DNA of 64,000 nucleotides. Source: Hanstruepera ponticola. GTDB taxonomy: Bacteria; Bacteroidota; Bacteroidia; Flavobacteriales; Flavobacteriaceae. Of this stretch, positions 37,492 through 46,639 are shown piece by piece. The notes under the pieces were generated by a model. It was not told the DNA's origin, did not search any database, and was given only the letters and a program-made list of their open reading frames with translations. The stretch spans positions 1,240,001-1,304,000 of the forward strand of contig NZ_JABANC010000001.1 of assembly GCF_012931685.1 (NCBI RefSeq), written 5' to 3'. The position numbers and the translations under genes are program-made. Position 1 is the first letter of the stretch. Each line of letters starts with the position of its first letter.

Positions 37492-37749
37492 ATGGAATTA
37501 GTTTTAACAAATCAAGAAATAGAGTCGCTTTCCATAAGCGAGCATGAAATTATTCATAATAAACCTATGGGATTTTTAACGTCAAATTATAAAGCCTGTA
37601 CTTCAATTGACAGCTTAAATTATTCTGATCATACCCTTTTTGGTAAAAGGCAAAACATAAAAAGTCGTTTTTACAATACAGAATCTAATGTTGACTTTAC
37701 TTTGAAGATAGCGCTATTTTTGACTGCATTCTTGGTGTTTTTCATCTAA
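37492..37749 (+). CDS. Small membrane protein, unknown
   Basis: An 85-aa protein with a polar N-terminal part and one C-terminal hydrophobic helix (DFTLKIALFLTAFLVFFI), so probably tail-anchored in a membrane. The ATG at 37492 (MELVLTNQEIESLS) is favoured; an upstream in-frame start at 37426 would add 22 residues of less protein-like sequence. I do not recognise a family. Confidence 0.5.
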   Translation: MELVLTNQEIESLSISEHEIIHNKPMGFLTSNYKACTSIDSLNYSDHTLFGKRQNIKSRFYNTESNVDFTLKIALFLTAFLVFFI

Positions 37750-37876
37750 TCATCGTTATCTGAATATATTCCTGTAACATTTTTTAAATTTTATCTACAT
37801 ATATAGTATAAGTGCTTATTGAACTTTTACTGTGTGTTAATTGGATTTCCTCATAACACCACATGATTTTATAGTA

Positions 37877-37898
37877 ATCAACAACTTTTTTTGTTGAT
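37877..37898. promoter_or_regulatory. Hairpin or dyad ATCAACAA-CTTTTT-TTGTTGAT
   Basis: A perfect 8-bp inverted repeat with a 6-base loop, about 48 bases upstream of the next small gene. It has no U-tract on either side, so it is not a standard terminator. It could be an operator or a leader hairpin. Confidence 0.4.
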
Positions 37899-37945
37899 AA
37901 TACTTCACTGAAATTACAACGGATAATATTTTAAAATTGATGAAT

Positions 37946-38212
37946 ATGGGATTTGGAGGATCTGCTCAATCAATGATAACTATTCTTAAAAATAACAAGA
38001 ATATGTTATCTGAAATAAGAAATAAAAAACACTCTTTAACAGGTTATAAAACTACAGACACTGAATTTAAAATAGGTGAAGCTTCACCGCAAGTACTGCG
38101 TGAAATAAGAGAACGTTTACAAAAAGAGCAACGCAGTAAAAGAAGAAAAATACTAATATTATTTGGATTAATAATGTCGCTTATTTTATCAGTATTTATA
38201 TATTTCTATTAA
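37946..38212 (+). CDS. Small conserved membrane protein, unknown
   Basis: An 88-aa protein beginning MGFGGSAQSMITILKNNK. It has a basic cytoplasmic stretch (LREIRERLQKEQRSKRRK) and one C-terminal transmembrane helix (about residues 68-86). The MGFGGS opening with a basic middle and membrane tail is a pattern I recall from other flavobacteria, without a known function. The ATG at 37946 is preferred over the TTG at 37937 and the ATG at 37940 for that reason. Confidence 0.65.
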   Translation: MGFGGSAQSMITILKNNKNMLSEIRNKKHSLTGYKTTDTEFKIGEASPQVLREIRERLQKEQRSKRRKILILFGLIMSLILSVFIYFY

Positions 38213-38298
38213 AAAGTATGCAGACAAAATAGTAGAAAAAAGTAGCTGTCTGATTGATAAACGGACTAGATAAGAATTTAGATACGTGTAAATTATTT

Positions 38299-39507
38299 TT
38301 AGCTGACAGCTCTTTTTATCCGCTTTATAGCTTCAACAATTTGTTCTTGGCTTGCTGCATAAGAAATGCGAATACAATCAGGATTACCAAAAGCGTCACC
38401 TGTTACGGTAGCAACTAAAGCTTCTTCTAGCAAATATAATGAGAAATCCGTGGCATTGTTAATCGTTTTTCCTCTTAAAGTTTTTCCAAAGAAAGCAGAA
38501 ATATTAGGAAATACATAAAATGCACCTTCAGGTGTGTTGGTTATAAACCCAGGCACATCATCTAGCAGTTTTAGAACTAAATCACGACGGGTTTTAAATT
38601 CCTGTATCATGTAGTCAACTCGAGAAGGCGATTCATTTAAAGCTGTAATTACAGCGCGTTGCGCAATACAATTTGCACCACTAGTTACCTGACCTTGCAT
38701 TTTATTACAAGCTCTAGCTATTGTTTCTGGAGCGCCAATATAGCCAATACGCCATCCTGTCATTGCGAATGCTTTTGAAACACCGTTTATGGTAATCGTT
38801 CGGTTGTACATATCACTAAATTCAGCCATACTTGTGTGGCCTTTTTCAGTGAAATTAATATGTTCATAGATTTCATCTGAAACCACATAAATATCTGGAT
38901 GTTTTTTAAGTACATCAGCTAAAGCACGCAGTTCTTCTTTACTGTATAATGAACCACTAGGATTGCATGGCGAACTATACCAGAGCATTTTAGTTTTTGG
39001 TGTGATAGCAGCTTCTAGCTGTTCAGCTGTGATTTTAAAATCAGTCGCAATACTTGTTTGAACTTCCACTGGCACACCTTCGGCTAGCTTAACAATATCA
39101 GCATAGCTTACCCAGTAAGGGCAAGGTAAAATAACTTCATCCCCAGGATTAAGCATTACTTGAGCAACATTATATAAGGCTTGTTTTGCTCCTGTAGATA
39201 CCACAATTTGTGGTAACGTATAATTAAGATTATTGTCTCGTCTAAACTTCGTAATGATGGCTTCTTTTAGCTCCACATAACCATCTACTGGTGTGTAGGC
39301 ATTGTAATCATCATGAATGGCCTGTATGGCTGCTTCTTTAATGTAATCAGGTGTGTTAAAATCAGGCTCGCCTAAACTCAAGCCTATTATATCTTTGCCT
39401 TCAGCTCGTAATTCACGAGCTTTTGCTGCCATAGCTAAAGTGGCAGATGTGGACATGTTCAGTACTCTGTCTGAAAGTGAACTTTTTGTAATTGCTGTTT
39501 CTGACAT
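38299..39507 (-). CDS. Pyridoxal-phosphate aminotransferase, aspartate aminotransferase type
   Basis: A 402-aa class I aminotransferase of the Igamma type. Family features are LSLGEPDFNTPDYI near the N-terminus, STGAKQALYN, CNPSGSLYS, VSDEIYEHI and the PLP lysine in TINGVSKAFAMTGWRIGYIG. A C-terminal substrate Arg lies in the DCIRISYA segment. It probably transfers the amino group between aspartate and 2-oxoglutarate; related enzymes also accept aromatic or prephenate substrates. It starts 8 bases after the desaturase stop, so the two form a unit. Confidence 0.9.
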   Translation of the reverse strand: MSETAITKSSLSDRVLNMSTSATLAMAAKARELRAEGKDIIGLSLGEPDFNTPDYIKEAAIQAIHDDYNAYTPVDGYVELKEAIITKFRRDNNLNYTLPQIVVSTGAKQALYNVAQVMLNPGDEVILPCPYWVSYADIVKLAEGVPVEVQTSIATDFKITAEQLEAAITPKTKMLWYSSPCNPSGSLYSKEELRALADVLKKHPDIYVVSDEIYEHINFTEKGHTSMAEFSDMYNRTITINGVSKAFAMTGWRIGYIGAPETIARACNKMQGQVTSGANCIAQRAVITALNESPSRVDYMIQEFKTRRDLVLKLLDDVPGFITNTPEGAFYVFPNISAFFGKTLRGKTINNATDFSLYLLEEALVATVTGDAFGNPDCIRISYAASQEQIVEAIKRIKRAVS

Positions 39508-39515
39508 TATAAAAA

Positions 39516-40610
39516 TTAGGCCATACTCGGTTTATGACCAAGTGTTTTTAATTGCTGGTAATGTTCTGCGATGGCTTTCCAAATAGAATTGTATTCGTTG
39601 TAAGGTAAGCTAAATTCATTTGCCGTTTCTTTTACAATTTTAGCAATATCTCTATAATGTACATGGCTAATATTTGAAAATAAGTGATGCTCTACTTGTC
39701 TGTTTAATCCACCTGTGTAAAACTCAACAATCCAGCTTTTAGGAGAAAAATTAGATGTTGTAAACAATTGATGTATAGCCCATGTGTTTTTCATGCTACC
39801 ATTTTCATCAGGTAAAGGCATTTCAGTATTTGGCATAACGTGAGCTAACTGAAAAATAACACTCAAAATTATTCCTGCTGTATAATGCATGATAAAGAAC
39901 CCAATCAGTACTTGCCACCAAGCATAACCTAACATTAACGGTAAAACTACCCAAATGGAATAATAAATTATTTTTCCAATAATTAGCTTAGTCCATTGCG
40001 TAGCAGGACTAGGGAAATCACCATAAGATAATTTTCGTTTAAGATATTGATAGGTTTGTTTAAAATCGGTTGTTAATGCCCAATTGACAGTCAAGAAACC
40101 ATATAAAAAGAAAGCGTAATATTTTTGGTACTTATGAATTTTAAACCATTTTGCATGTTTTGAAAAGCGAATAATTCTTCCAGCATCTATATCTTCATCA
40201 TGTCCTTGGATATTTGTATATGTGTGATGCAAGACGTTGTGTTGCACTTTCCAATTATAATCATTACCAGCTAAAATATGGATACTACTACCCATTAATT
40301 TATTTACCCATTTCTTGCTTGAAAAAGAACCGTGATTAGCATCATGCATAACATTCATACCAACACCTGCTATTCCTACACCAATAATAACCATTGAAAT
40401 AATTTGTAACCAAACAGGTAGGTTAACCGTTAGTAGTAATACAAAAGGACCTAAAAGCAAGGTAAACATAAATATGGCCTTTGCATACAATTTCCAGTTT
40501 CCGGTTTTCTTTATGTCATTTTCTTTAAAATAATTATTGACACGCTTGTTAAGCGTTCTAAAAAAATTTGCTGGATCTTTTCTTGAAAAAGATACTGTTT
40601 GTTGAGTCAT
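39516..40610 (-). CDS. Membrane acyl-lipid/acyl-CoA fatty acid desaturase
   Basis: A 364-aa membrane di-iron enzyme that introduces double bonds into acyl chains. Three histidine boxes are present: HDANHGS, HNVLHHTY and the front-end-type QVEHHLF. About four membrane helices are seen. The third box with Q in first position is typical of delta-5/delta-6-like desaturases annotated as linoleoyl-CoA desaturases. It lacks a fused cytochrome b5. The ATG at 40610 (MTQQTVSF) is chosen because the longer frame runs into the -7 promoter at 40667. Confidence 0.9.
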   Translation of the reverse strand: MTQQTVSFSRKDPANFFRTLNKRVNNYFKENDIKKTGNWKLYAKAIFMFTLLLGPFVLLLTVNLPVWLQIISMVIIGVGIAGVGMNVMHDANHGSFSSKKWVNKLMGSSIHILAGNDYNWKVQHNVLHHTYTNIQGHDEDIDAGRIIRFSKHAKWFKIHKYQKYYAFFLYGFLTVNWALTTDFKQTYQYLKRKLSYGDFPSPATQWTKLIIGKIIYYSIWVVLPLMLGYAWWQVLIGFFIMHYTAGIILSVIFQLAHVMPNTEMPLPDENGSMKNTWAIHQLFTTSNFSPKSWIVEFYTGGLNRQVEHHLFSNISHVHYRDIAKIVKETANEFSLPYNEYNSIWKAIAEHYQQLKTLGHKPSMA

Positions 40611-40666
40611 ATTATTGCTATTAAATAAAAATAAAATTATGAAAAATAAAATAATTTTATAATCTC

Positions 40667-40674
40667 CAAAGATA
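40667..40674 (-). promoter_or_regulatory. -7 element of the desaturase-aminotransferase unit
   Basis: On the minus strand it reads TATCTTTG, a full TAnnTTTG match. It lies 57 bases upstream of the chosen start. Confidence 0.6.
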
Positions 40675-40731
40675 ACCATTATCTGTATCCTCTTCTATAA
40701 AGTTTTCATAAAAATATGCACAAAAAATGGT

Positions 40732-40739
40732 TACTTTTG
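40732..40739 (+). promoter_or_regulatory. -7 element of rsmG
   Basis: TACTTTTG matches TAnnTTTG and lies 17 bases before the rsmG ATG, so the leader is short. Confidence 0.6.
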
Positions 40740-40755
40740 TTGAAAATTCAATAAA

Positions 40756-41385
40756 ATGGAGCTTATTCTGAAATATTTTCCAAATTTAACAGACGATCAG
40801 GTATTGAAATTCAAGCAATTAGAGTCTCTCTATCAAGATTGGAATTTGAAGATTAATGTGGTGTCTAGAAAGGATATTGATGAGTTGTATTTACGTCATG
40901 TTTTACATTCATTAGCCATCGCCAAGATTATTGAATTTAAACCTGAAACTAAAATCATGGATGTTGGAACGGGTGGTGGCTTTCCGGGAATTCCGTTAGC
41001 CATTTTATTTCCCCAATGTTCTTTTCATTTAGTAGATAGTATAGCTAAAAAGTTAAAAGTTGTCAATGAAGTTGTTGAAGGACTAGGATTGGAAAATGTA
41101 AAAACCTCTCATTCGCGTGTAGAGGACGTTAACGATACTTATGATTTTATAATAAGTCGTGCTGTAGCTGCTATGCCAACGTTTGTTCATTGGATAAAAG
41201 GAAAAGTTGCCAAAAAACAAAACCACGATTTAAAAAATGGCATACTATATTTAAAAGGTGGTGATTTGTCTGAAGAACTTCAAGATTATAAAACAGCAGA
41301 AATCTACAATATTTCAGATTATTTTGATGAAGATTTCTTTGAAACTAAAAAGGTTGTTCACTTGCCAATTAAATTTAAGGGTTAA
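40756..41385 (+). CDS. rsmG: 16S rRNA m7G527 methyltransferase RsmG (GidB)
   Basis: A 209-aa SAM-dependent enzyme that methylates N7 of G527 in 16S rRNA; loss of family members gives low-level streptomycin resistance. Motifs are NVVSRKDIDELYLRHVLHSL, the SAM loop MDVGTGGGFPGIPLAILFP and HLVDSIAKKLKVV. ISRAVA follows. The length is typical. It ends three bases before the convergent T9SS hydrolase gene, with no terminator between. Confidence 0.95.
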   Translation: MELILKYFPNLTDDQVLKFKQLESLYQDWNLKINVVSRKDIDELYLRHVLHSLAIAKIIEFKPETKIMDVGTGGGFPGIPLAILFPQCSFHLVDSIAKKLKVVNEVVEGLGLENVKTSHSRVEDVNDTYDFIISRAVAAMPTFVHWIKGKVAKKQNHDLKNGILYLKGGDLSEELQDYKTAEIYNISDYFDEDFFETKKVVHLPIKFKG

Positions 41386-41388
41386 TAG

Positions 41389-43044
41389 TTAATTAACAAT
41401 TAGCTTCATTGTTTTTAATGAATTATCTGTTGTGTTAATTTGCATGGCGTACATCCCAGAAGGTAGGTTTATGCTAATATCCGTTTTGTTTGCTATGTCT
41501 ATTTTTTCATTAAAAACAACTTGTCCAGTCATATCAATAATTGATACGGAAGAATTGTAGTGATTTCGCTCACTCAATAATGTGATTTGGTTGTGAACAG
41601 GATTTTGTTGGAGCATCATGTCGTTTATAGCTATTAAGCTTTGTGAAACATTGAGAGTTTCGCTTCTAATTTCTTCTAGAGCAAAAGCGACGTTTCCATC
41701 AGTTAGAGTGACGTGTGGTTCATTGTTGGTTGGTATGTAGGTGTTGGCAAATGGTGCATCGTTAGCATCAGGAATCGTGTACCAATCCGTTTCGCTACTT
41801 ATTGCTAAACCACTTAATGTGGGAATGAAATTAAAATATTGCGAATTCAAATTATCAACAAACTCTGTAATTAATGGGTTTGTTCCGTCATCAAAAGCAT
41901 ATAAATCAAATTGCCCTCCAGGAGCACTGTCCAGACCATCTGATGTGCTTGTAGATTCTGCTGATGCACTATACTCAAAGCCAGTAACCCAACCAATAAA
42001 AATGAAAGCTTGCCCAACAAAATCAGTAACTTCAATATTTTGATTGGCATCAGGTGTAAAATTGACTCTAATAATGGCTCGTGTATTAAATCCACTTGTC
42101 ATACCCGTATTAAAAGTATGATTAATAAGTTCCATACCTGGTGTTCCAGTTAATTGGCCTGTTCCGCTTCCGTTTGTGATAGATACATTTCGAACATTTT
42201 GAGGAAAACCAAGGCCATCGAGTTCACTTTGAAAGCTGTCTCTAAAATTAGGAGCGCCTTTTGGAGTGGGTGACGTACCATCTTGGTTAATCCCACCAGA
42301 ATCAACATGTCCTAGATAATGATCAATTAACATTTGTTTCGCTGCAGCACTATTTAACAAACCAGAAACTAATGGTTCGGCTTCCGAAATACCTGGTTCA
42401 CCATTAACCATATAATTAAATAAATATTGAATGCCAATAGGAACATTGGCTCCTAAATGCGGTGAGTCGAACGAAATATAAAGTCTCGTATCATGATCTA
42501 TGCTCTGACTTTCCATATATGCCAAAGCATATCGTGATATCAATCCACCCATACTTGGTCCAATTACGACATTTTCTTCTGCACCCATGACTTTGCTTTG
42601 GTTAATGGTATTTATTAGCTCAACTAAAATAAATGCATTGCGCTGAATGAAATCGGCTCCACCTTTTATCATAGTCGTTCCGTCAGTTGGGCTTAAGTAT
42701 TCTTCAGGGAAATTTAAAACTACTAAATCATACCCTTCATCTCTTACAGTATCACCTAAATTTTCACCTGAATTTCCATAATTCAATAAACTGTACATAG
42801 CATCTATGTCGCGCGTATCATTAGGGTCAAAACCATCAACGAAAAAAATAGGTTTATCCAAAACGCCATCAACATTATCGTAGTAAATTTTGTACTCACC
42901 TGATCCTAATAATGCTAAAGATTCTCCAAAGCCTTGATATGGTATAGTCGCATCAATTGTTGTGATAGCACTTTCTCCACCAGGTGTTTGAGCATGAAGT
43001 GTCACAGTAAAAACTAAAATAAATAAGAACGTAATTTTTTTCAT
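41389..43044 (-). CDS. T9SS-exported alpha/beta hydrolase with type A sorting domain
   Basis: A 551-aa protein with a Sec signal peptide (MKKITFLFILVFTVTLHAQ). A hydrolase-like domain carries the nucleophile elbow GPSMGGL (near residue 165) and the following YISFDSPHLGANVP, as in lipases and thioesterases. The last 75 residues match a T9SS type A sorting domain: LQQNPVHNQITL, SVSIIDMTGQVVF, LPSGMYAMQI and MKLIVN. It is therefore exported across the outer membrane by the system that includes porT and Plug. The substrate is unknown. The ATG at 43044 gives a clean signal peptide. Confidence 0.85.
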   Translation of the reverse strand: MKKITFLFILVFTVTLHAQTPGGESAITTIDATIPYQGFGESLALLGSGEYKIYYDNVDGVLDKPIFFVDGFDPNDTRDIDAMYSLLNYGNSGENLGDTVRDEGYDLVVLNFPEEYLSPTDGTTMIKGGADFIQRNAFILVELINTINQSKVMGAEENVVIGPSMGGLISRYALAYMESQSIDHDTRLYISFDSPHLGANVPIGIQYLFNYMVNGEPGISEAEPLVSGLLNSAAAKQMLIDHYLGHVDSGGINQDGTSPTPKGAPNFRDSFQSELDGLGFPQNVRNVSITNGSGTGQLTGTPGMELINHTFNTGMTSGFNTRAIIRVNFTPDANQNIEVTDFVGQAFIFIGWVTGFEYSASAESTSTSDGLDSAPGGQFDLYAFDDGTNPLITEFVDNLNSQYFNFIPTLSGLAISSETDWYTIPDANDAPFANTYIPTNNEPHVTLTDGNVAFALEEIRSETLNVSQSLIAINDMMLQQNPVHNQITLLSERNHYNSSVSIIDMTGQVVFNEKIDIANKTDISINLPSGMYAMQINTTDNSLKTMKLIVN

Positions 43045-43086
43045 AAATTGGTTAATTAGCAATGTTATAAATGTAGCAATTTTTCA

Positions 43087-43120
43087 TAAAAAAAGCTACT
43101 CATATTTTGAGTAGCTTTCG
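43087..43120 (-). terminator. Terminator of pruA
   Basis: AAAGCTACTCA pairs with TGAGTAGCTTT around TATTT. On the minus strand a TTTTTTTATG tract follows. It lies between the pruA stop and the next gene on the same strand. Confidence 0.85.
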
Positions 43121-43144
43121 TTTAAGATGTTTATTTACAGTTTT

Positions 43145-44770
43145 TTATCCTAAAAATGGATAGCGATAATCTGTTGGTGTTACAAAGGTTTCTTTTATCA
43201 TTCTAGGTGAAACCCAACGTAATAGGTTTTGAGCAGAACCCGCTTTGTCATTTGTTCCCGAAGCTCTAGCGCCACCAAATGGTTGTTGCCCAACAACAGC
43301 ACCAGTTGGTTTATCGTTAATATAGAAGTTTCCAGCACAATTTTGTAAAGCAGTTGTTGCCTCGTTAATAGCATAACGATCTGTAGCTAAAATAGCACCT
43401 GTTAAAGCATATTCGCTAGTTTCGTCAACTAATTTTAAGGTTTCAGAATATTGATTGGCATCATATACATAAATAGTAATTACAGGGCCAAATAATTCAG
43501 TACACATCGTACTATATTTTGGATTACTTGTAACAATTACAGTAGGCTCAACAAAGTAGCCTTTTGATTTATCATAATTTCCTCCAACAATAATTTCTGC
43601 ATCGGCATCAGCTTTTGCGGCATCAATATATTTTGCTAATTTATCAAAAGACCCTTCGTGAATTACAGCTGTAATGAAATTACTCATATCTTCTGGAGAA
43701 CCCATTTTGAAAGATTTCACATCTTCTATTACATAGTTCTTAACGTCATCCCATAAATTATTCGGTATGTAAGCTCGAGATGCTGCACTACATTTCTGAC
43801 CTTGGAACTCAAATGCACCACGAGTAATAGCTGTAGCTACTTGTTTTGCGTTAGCCGATTTGTGTGCAACGATGAAATCTTTTCCACCTGTTTCACCCAC
43901 AATTCTTGGGTAGGTTTTATAATTGTGAATATTATTTCCTATTTGTTTCCAAAGCTCTTTAAAGATAAATGTAGAGCCTGTGAAATGTAAACCAGAAAAG
44001 TCAGGGCTTGCCATAACTGTATTGGTAATCATTACTGGATCTCCAAATACAACATTAATTACACCATCAGGCACACCAGCTTCTTTAAACACATCCATAA
44101 TTACTTTAGCCGAATAAATTTGGCTGTCACTTGGCTTCCAAACCACAACATTACCCATTAATGCCATACAAGCCGGAAGGTTTCCAGCAATTGCTGTAAA
44201 GTTAAATGGTGTAACCGCATATGTAAAACCTTCTAATGGTCTATACTCAATACGGTTCCAAGCATCACTTGTACTTTCAGGTTGTTCCATGTAGATGTCA
44301 GTCATAAACTGAACATTGAAACGCAAGAAATCTATAAGCTCACAAGCGGCATCAATTTCTGCTTGATGAATAGTTTTAGACTGTGCTATCATGGTAGCTG
44401 CATTAATTTTTGCACGATAAGGTCCTGCGATTAATTCGGCAGCCTTTAAGAAAATACCAGCACGTTGTTCCCAAGGTAATTGTGACCACGTTTTACGAGC
44501 TTCTAAAGCCGTAGCAATAGCTTCATCAATATGAGATTTTTCAGCTTTATGATAAGTTCCAACTATATGTTGGTGATCATGAGGAGGTGACATGGTTTGT
44601 GTGTTCCCAGTTGTAACATCTTTACCATTAATGTACATTGGCACATCAATTTTGCTGTTAAACATCTCTTTATATGCTTTCAATACTGCTTCGCGTTCTG
44701 CTGAACCTGGTGCATAAGACATTACAGGTTCGTTAACAGCTATTGGTACATTAAAAAATCCTTTTCCCAT
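43145..44770 (-). CDS. pruA: L-glutamate gamma-semialdehyde dehydrogenase (P5C dehydrogenase)
   Basis: A 541-aa NAD-dependent aldehyde dehydrogenase that converts glutamate semialdehyde to glutamate in proline breakdown. It is the stand-alone form, without a proline dehydrogenase domain. Motifs are VTPFNFTAIAGNLPA (cofactor), FTGSTFIFKEL, RIVGETGGKDF (catalytic Glu) and FQGQKCSAASR (catalytic Cys). GGARASGTNDKAG and a C-terminal RYPFLG follow. The length fits the eukaryote-like and Bacteroidota form. It has a strong promoter at 44809. Confidence 0.95.
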   Translation of the reverse strand: MGKGFFNVPIAVNEPVMSYAPGSAEREAVLKAYKEMFNSKIDVPMYINGKDVTTGNTQTMSPPHDHQHIVGTYHKAEKSHIDEAIATALEARKTWSQLPWEQRAGIFLKAAELIAGPYRAKINAATMIAQSKTIHQAEIDAACELIDFLRFNVQFMTDIYMEQPESTSDAWNRIEYRPLEGFTYAVTPFNFTAIAGNLPACMALMGNVVVWKPSDSQIYSAKVIMDVFKEAGVPDGVINVVFGDPVMITNTVMASPDFSGLHFTGSTFIFKELWKQIGNNIHNYKTYPRIVGETGGKDFIVAHKSANAKQVATAITRGAFEFQGQKCSAASRAYIPNNLWDDVKNYVIEDVKSFKMGSPEDMSNFITAVIHEGSFDKLAKYIDAAKADADAEIIVGGNYDKSKGYFVEPTVIVTSNPKYSTMCTELFGPVITIYVYDANQYSETLKLVDETSEYALTGAILATDRYAINEATTALQNCAGNFYINDKPTGAVVGQQPFGGARASGTNDKAGSAQNLLRWVSPRMIKETFVTPTDYRYPFLG

Positions 44771-44808
44771 GGGTATTTATTTTTTCAATTAGTATAATTT
44801 TCGAGCCG

Positions 44809-44816
44809 CAAAGGTA
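44809..44816 (-). promoter_or_regulatory. -7 element of pruA
   Basis: On the minus strand it reads TACCTTTG, one of the best matches in this window to TAnnTTTG, 38 bases before the pruA ATG. Confidence 0.62.
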
Positions 44817-44918
44817 CGATATTTTTAGCTATTTTTTTGAAAGAAAGCCTCTTAAAAGCACGTTAAAAGTTTTTGAAATTTTGTAAGTTGCCCAGATAAA
44901 TTCAGACTATTGATTTTT

Positions 44919-45638
44919 ATGTGTACCGTTACTTTAACACCATTAGGAAAAACCGATTTTGTTCTTTATTCTAATAGAGATGAAGCACCATCTCGAGTTT
45001 CTACACCTCCTGAATTTTATGTATATAATGATACCCAGCTTCTGTATCCAAGGGATGTTGAATCTGGAGGAACTTGGGTTGGATTAAGCGAAAAAAATCG
45101 TTGTATATGTTTGCTAAATGGTGGTTTCGATATTCATGAAAGAAAACCAAGTTACAGACAGAGCAGAGGTATTGTAGTTAAAGATTTATTGTCCTCTGTT
45201 ACTATTGTAGAAGCAATTGATAATTATAATCTTAATGATATTGAGCCATTTACAATGGTGATTGTGGATTGGACAAACCAACTTGAGTTTTATGAATTAG
45301 TTTGGGACGGTCATCAAAAACACTTTAAATCGTTAGAAAAAGAATCGCATATTTGGTCTTCATCAACACTATTCAATGTAAAAATGAGAGAAGAGCGTAT
45401 GCAGTGGTTTAATGATTTTAAAAGTGAAAACAAATTGAATTCAGAATCGCTTGCGCTTTTTCATAAAACAGCCGGAAAAGGAAATAATGATTATGGTGTT
45501 ATTATGAATCGTGGCTTTGTAAAGACGACGAGTATTACTCGAGTTGAAAAACAAGATGCAACAATAAGAATGTATTACGAAGATCTAGCCACCAATAACC
45601 AAAGTGAAAAAATATTAAATCAAGTACCAGCTAGTTAA
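44919..45638 (+). CDS. NRDE family protein (TANGO2-like)
   Basis: A 239-aa protein whose N-terminus MCTVTL...YSNRDEAPSR carries the NRDE motif (near residue 22) and an invariant Cys2. If the Met is removed the Cys becomes N-terminal, as in Ntn-type hydrolases, to which TANGO2-like proteins are structurally similar. GGTWVGLSEKNR and LLNGGFD follow. In animals TANGO2 is linked to lipid and heme handling; bacterial roles are unclear. The ATG at 44919 is chosen because it places Cys at position 2; a TTG three codons earlier is rejected. Its stop shares one base with the next start. Confidence 0.88.
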   Translation: MCTVTLTPLGKTDFVLYSNRDEAPSRVSTPPEFYVYNDTQLLYPRDVESGGTWVGLSEKNRCICLLNGGFDIHERKPSYRQSRGIVVKDLLSSVTIVEAIDNYNLNDIEPFTMVIVDWTNQLEFYELVWDGHQKHFKSLEKESHIWSSSTLFNVKMREERMQWFNDFKSENKLNSESLALFHKTAGKGNNDYGVIMNRGFVKTTSITRVEKQDATIRMYYEDLATNNQSEKILNQVPAS

Positions 45639-46639
45639 TGAATAACGATGCTATTATTTTAACTTTAGCTTACCCTGAAACTATTGTTTTGCATGCTGAA
45701 GAATGGTATTCTACCTATTTAAAGTATTTGGGGATAGGTAATAAAACTCATGTGAGAGCAGGTCATGCCGCTTTAGTTTTAATTAGTAAAGAAACAGGAG
45801 AGTTAGAGTATCATGATTTTGGTCGCTATATAACTCCAGAGCCCAATGGTAGAGTTAGAGGCAAGGATACAGATTGTGAATTAGACTTCCCCTTAATAGC
45901 TGAAATAAAAAATGACGATATAGTGAATCTTGAAGCTATTTTGCATTTTTTGGGTACACATCCAAAACTTACTCATGGCGATGGTACATTGTATGCATCA
46001 GTGTGTGTTGATGTTAATTACCAAGCTGCTAGAAGTCATATAACTCACATGCAAAATAAGCACTTCATTAAATATGCTGCATTTGAGGTTGATGCTTGTA
46101 ATTGTGCACGCTTTGTTACAGATACACTAATCTCTTCAATAACTAATTCAAAAATTAAGAATAAACTCATGCAATCAAAATGGTTTACACCAAGTACAGT
46201 GGGTAATGTGGTTTTAGCTGATACTGAAAATAAAGTTTATAAAGTAGATGAAACAGGTGTGATATCAGAATTTAAAGGCTCGGTTGGAAACATAAATAGA
46301 GCTTGTTTTTTAGATGGTTTAAAAGAATTCAAACCTAATTATAAGGGAACACAACTGCCAAAATATAACGATGAGAAACATGAAAACGCCCAATGGTTAA
46401 GTGGCATTGCTGCTGGAGCTTGGTTTGAATTGCATACTTCAATCAATGAATACGAATACCGATATCGAAGAATTGCACCTAATGGTCGCGTTGATGTTGA
46501 AGGTATATATATAAATGATAATTTCGGATTTAATCATCAAGAACCTTATGAATTTGTCCATTACTCAAATTGCAAATTCTTTCATATCATGCAAAACGAG
46601 AAAACTTACAAATTTGTTTTAAAAGAAAGACTAATTTAA
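45638..46639 (+). CDS. Unknown protein with permuted papain/LRAT-like H...NC motif
   Basis: A 333-aa cytosolic protein with no signal peptide. Residues 40-70 contain AGHAALVLI...YHDFGRY, and residues 154-160 contain CNCARFV. The order His43 then Cys156 (NCxxFV) resembles the circularly permuted NlpC/P60-LRAT group of cysteine hydrolases and acyltransferases. The rest (about 190-333) is not recognised. The start overlaps the stop of the NRDE gene by one base (TAATG), so translation is coupled. Enzyme activity is inferred from motif order only. It may correspond to a flavobacterial DUF; I am not sure of the number. Confidence 0.7.
   Translation: MNNDAIILTLAYPETIVLHAEEWYSTYLKYLGIGNKTHVRAGHAALVLISKETGELEYHDFGRYITPEPNGRVRGKDTDCELDFPLIAEIKNDDIVNLEAILHFLGTHPKLTHGDGTLYASVCVDVNYQAARSHITHMQNKHFIKYAAFEVDACNCARFVTDTLISSITNSKIKNKLMQSKWFTPSTVGNVVLADTENKVYKVDETGVISEFKGSVGNINRACFLDGLKEFKPNYKGTQLPKYNDEKHENAQWLSGIAAGAWFELHTSINEYEYRYRRIAPNGRVDVEGIYINDNFGFNHQEPYEFVHYSNCKFFHIMQNEKTYKFVLKERLI

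Noticed and set aside
40611-40679. Extra N-terminal hydrophobic segment on the desaturase
   Set aside because: It contains the promoter element at 40667-40674; the ATG at 40610 gives the normal protein.
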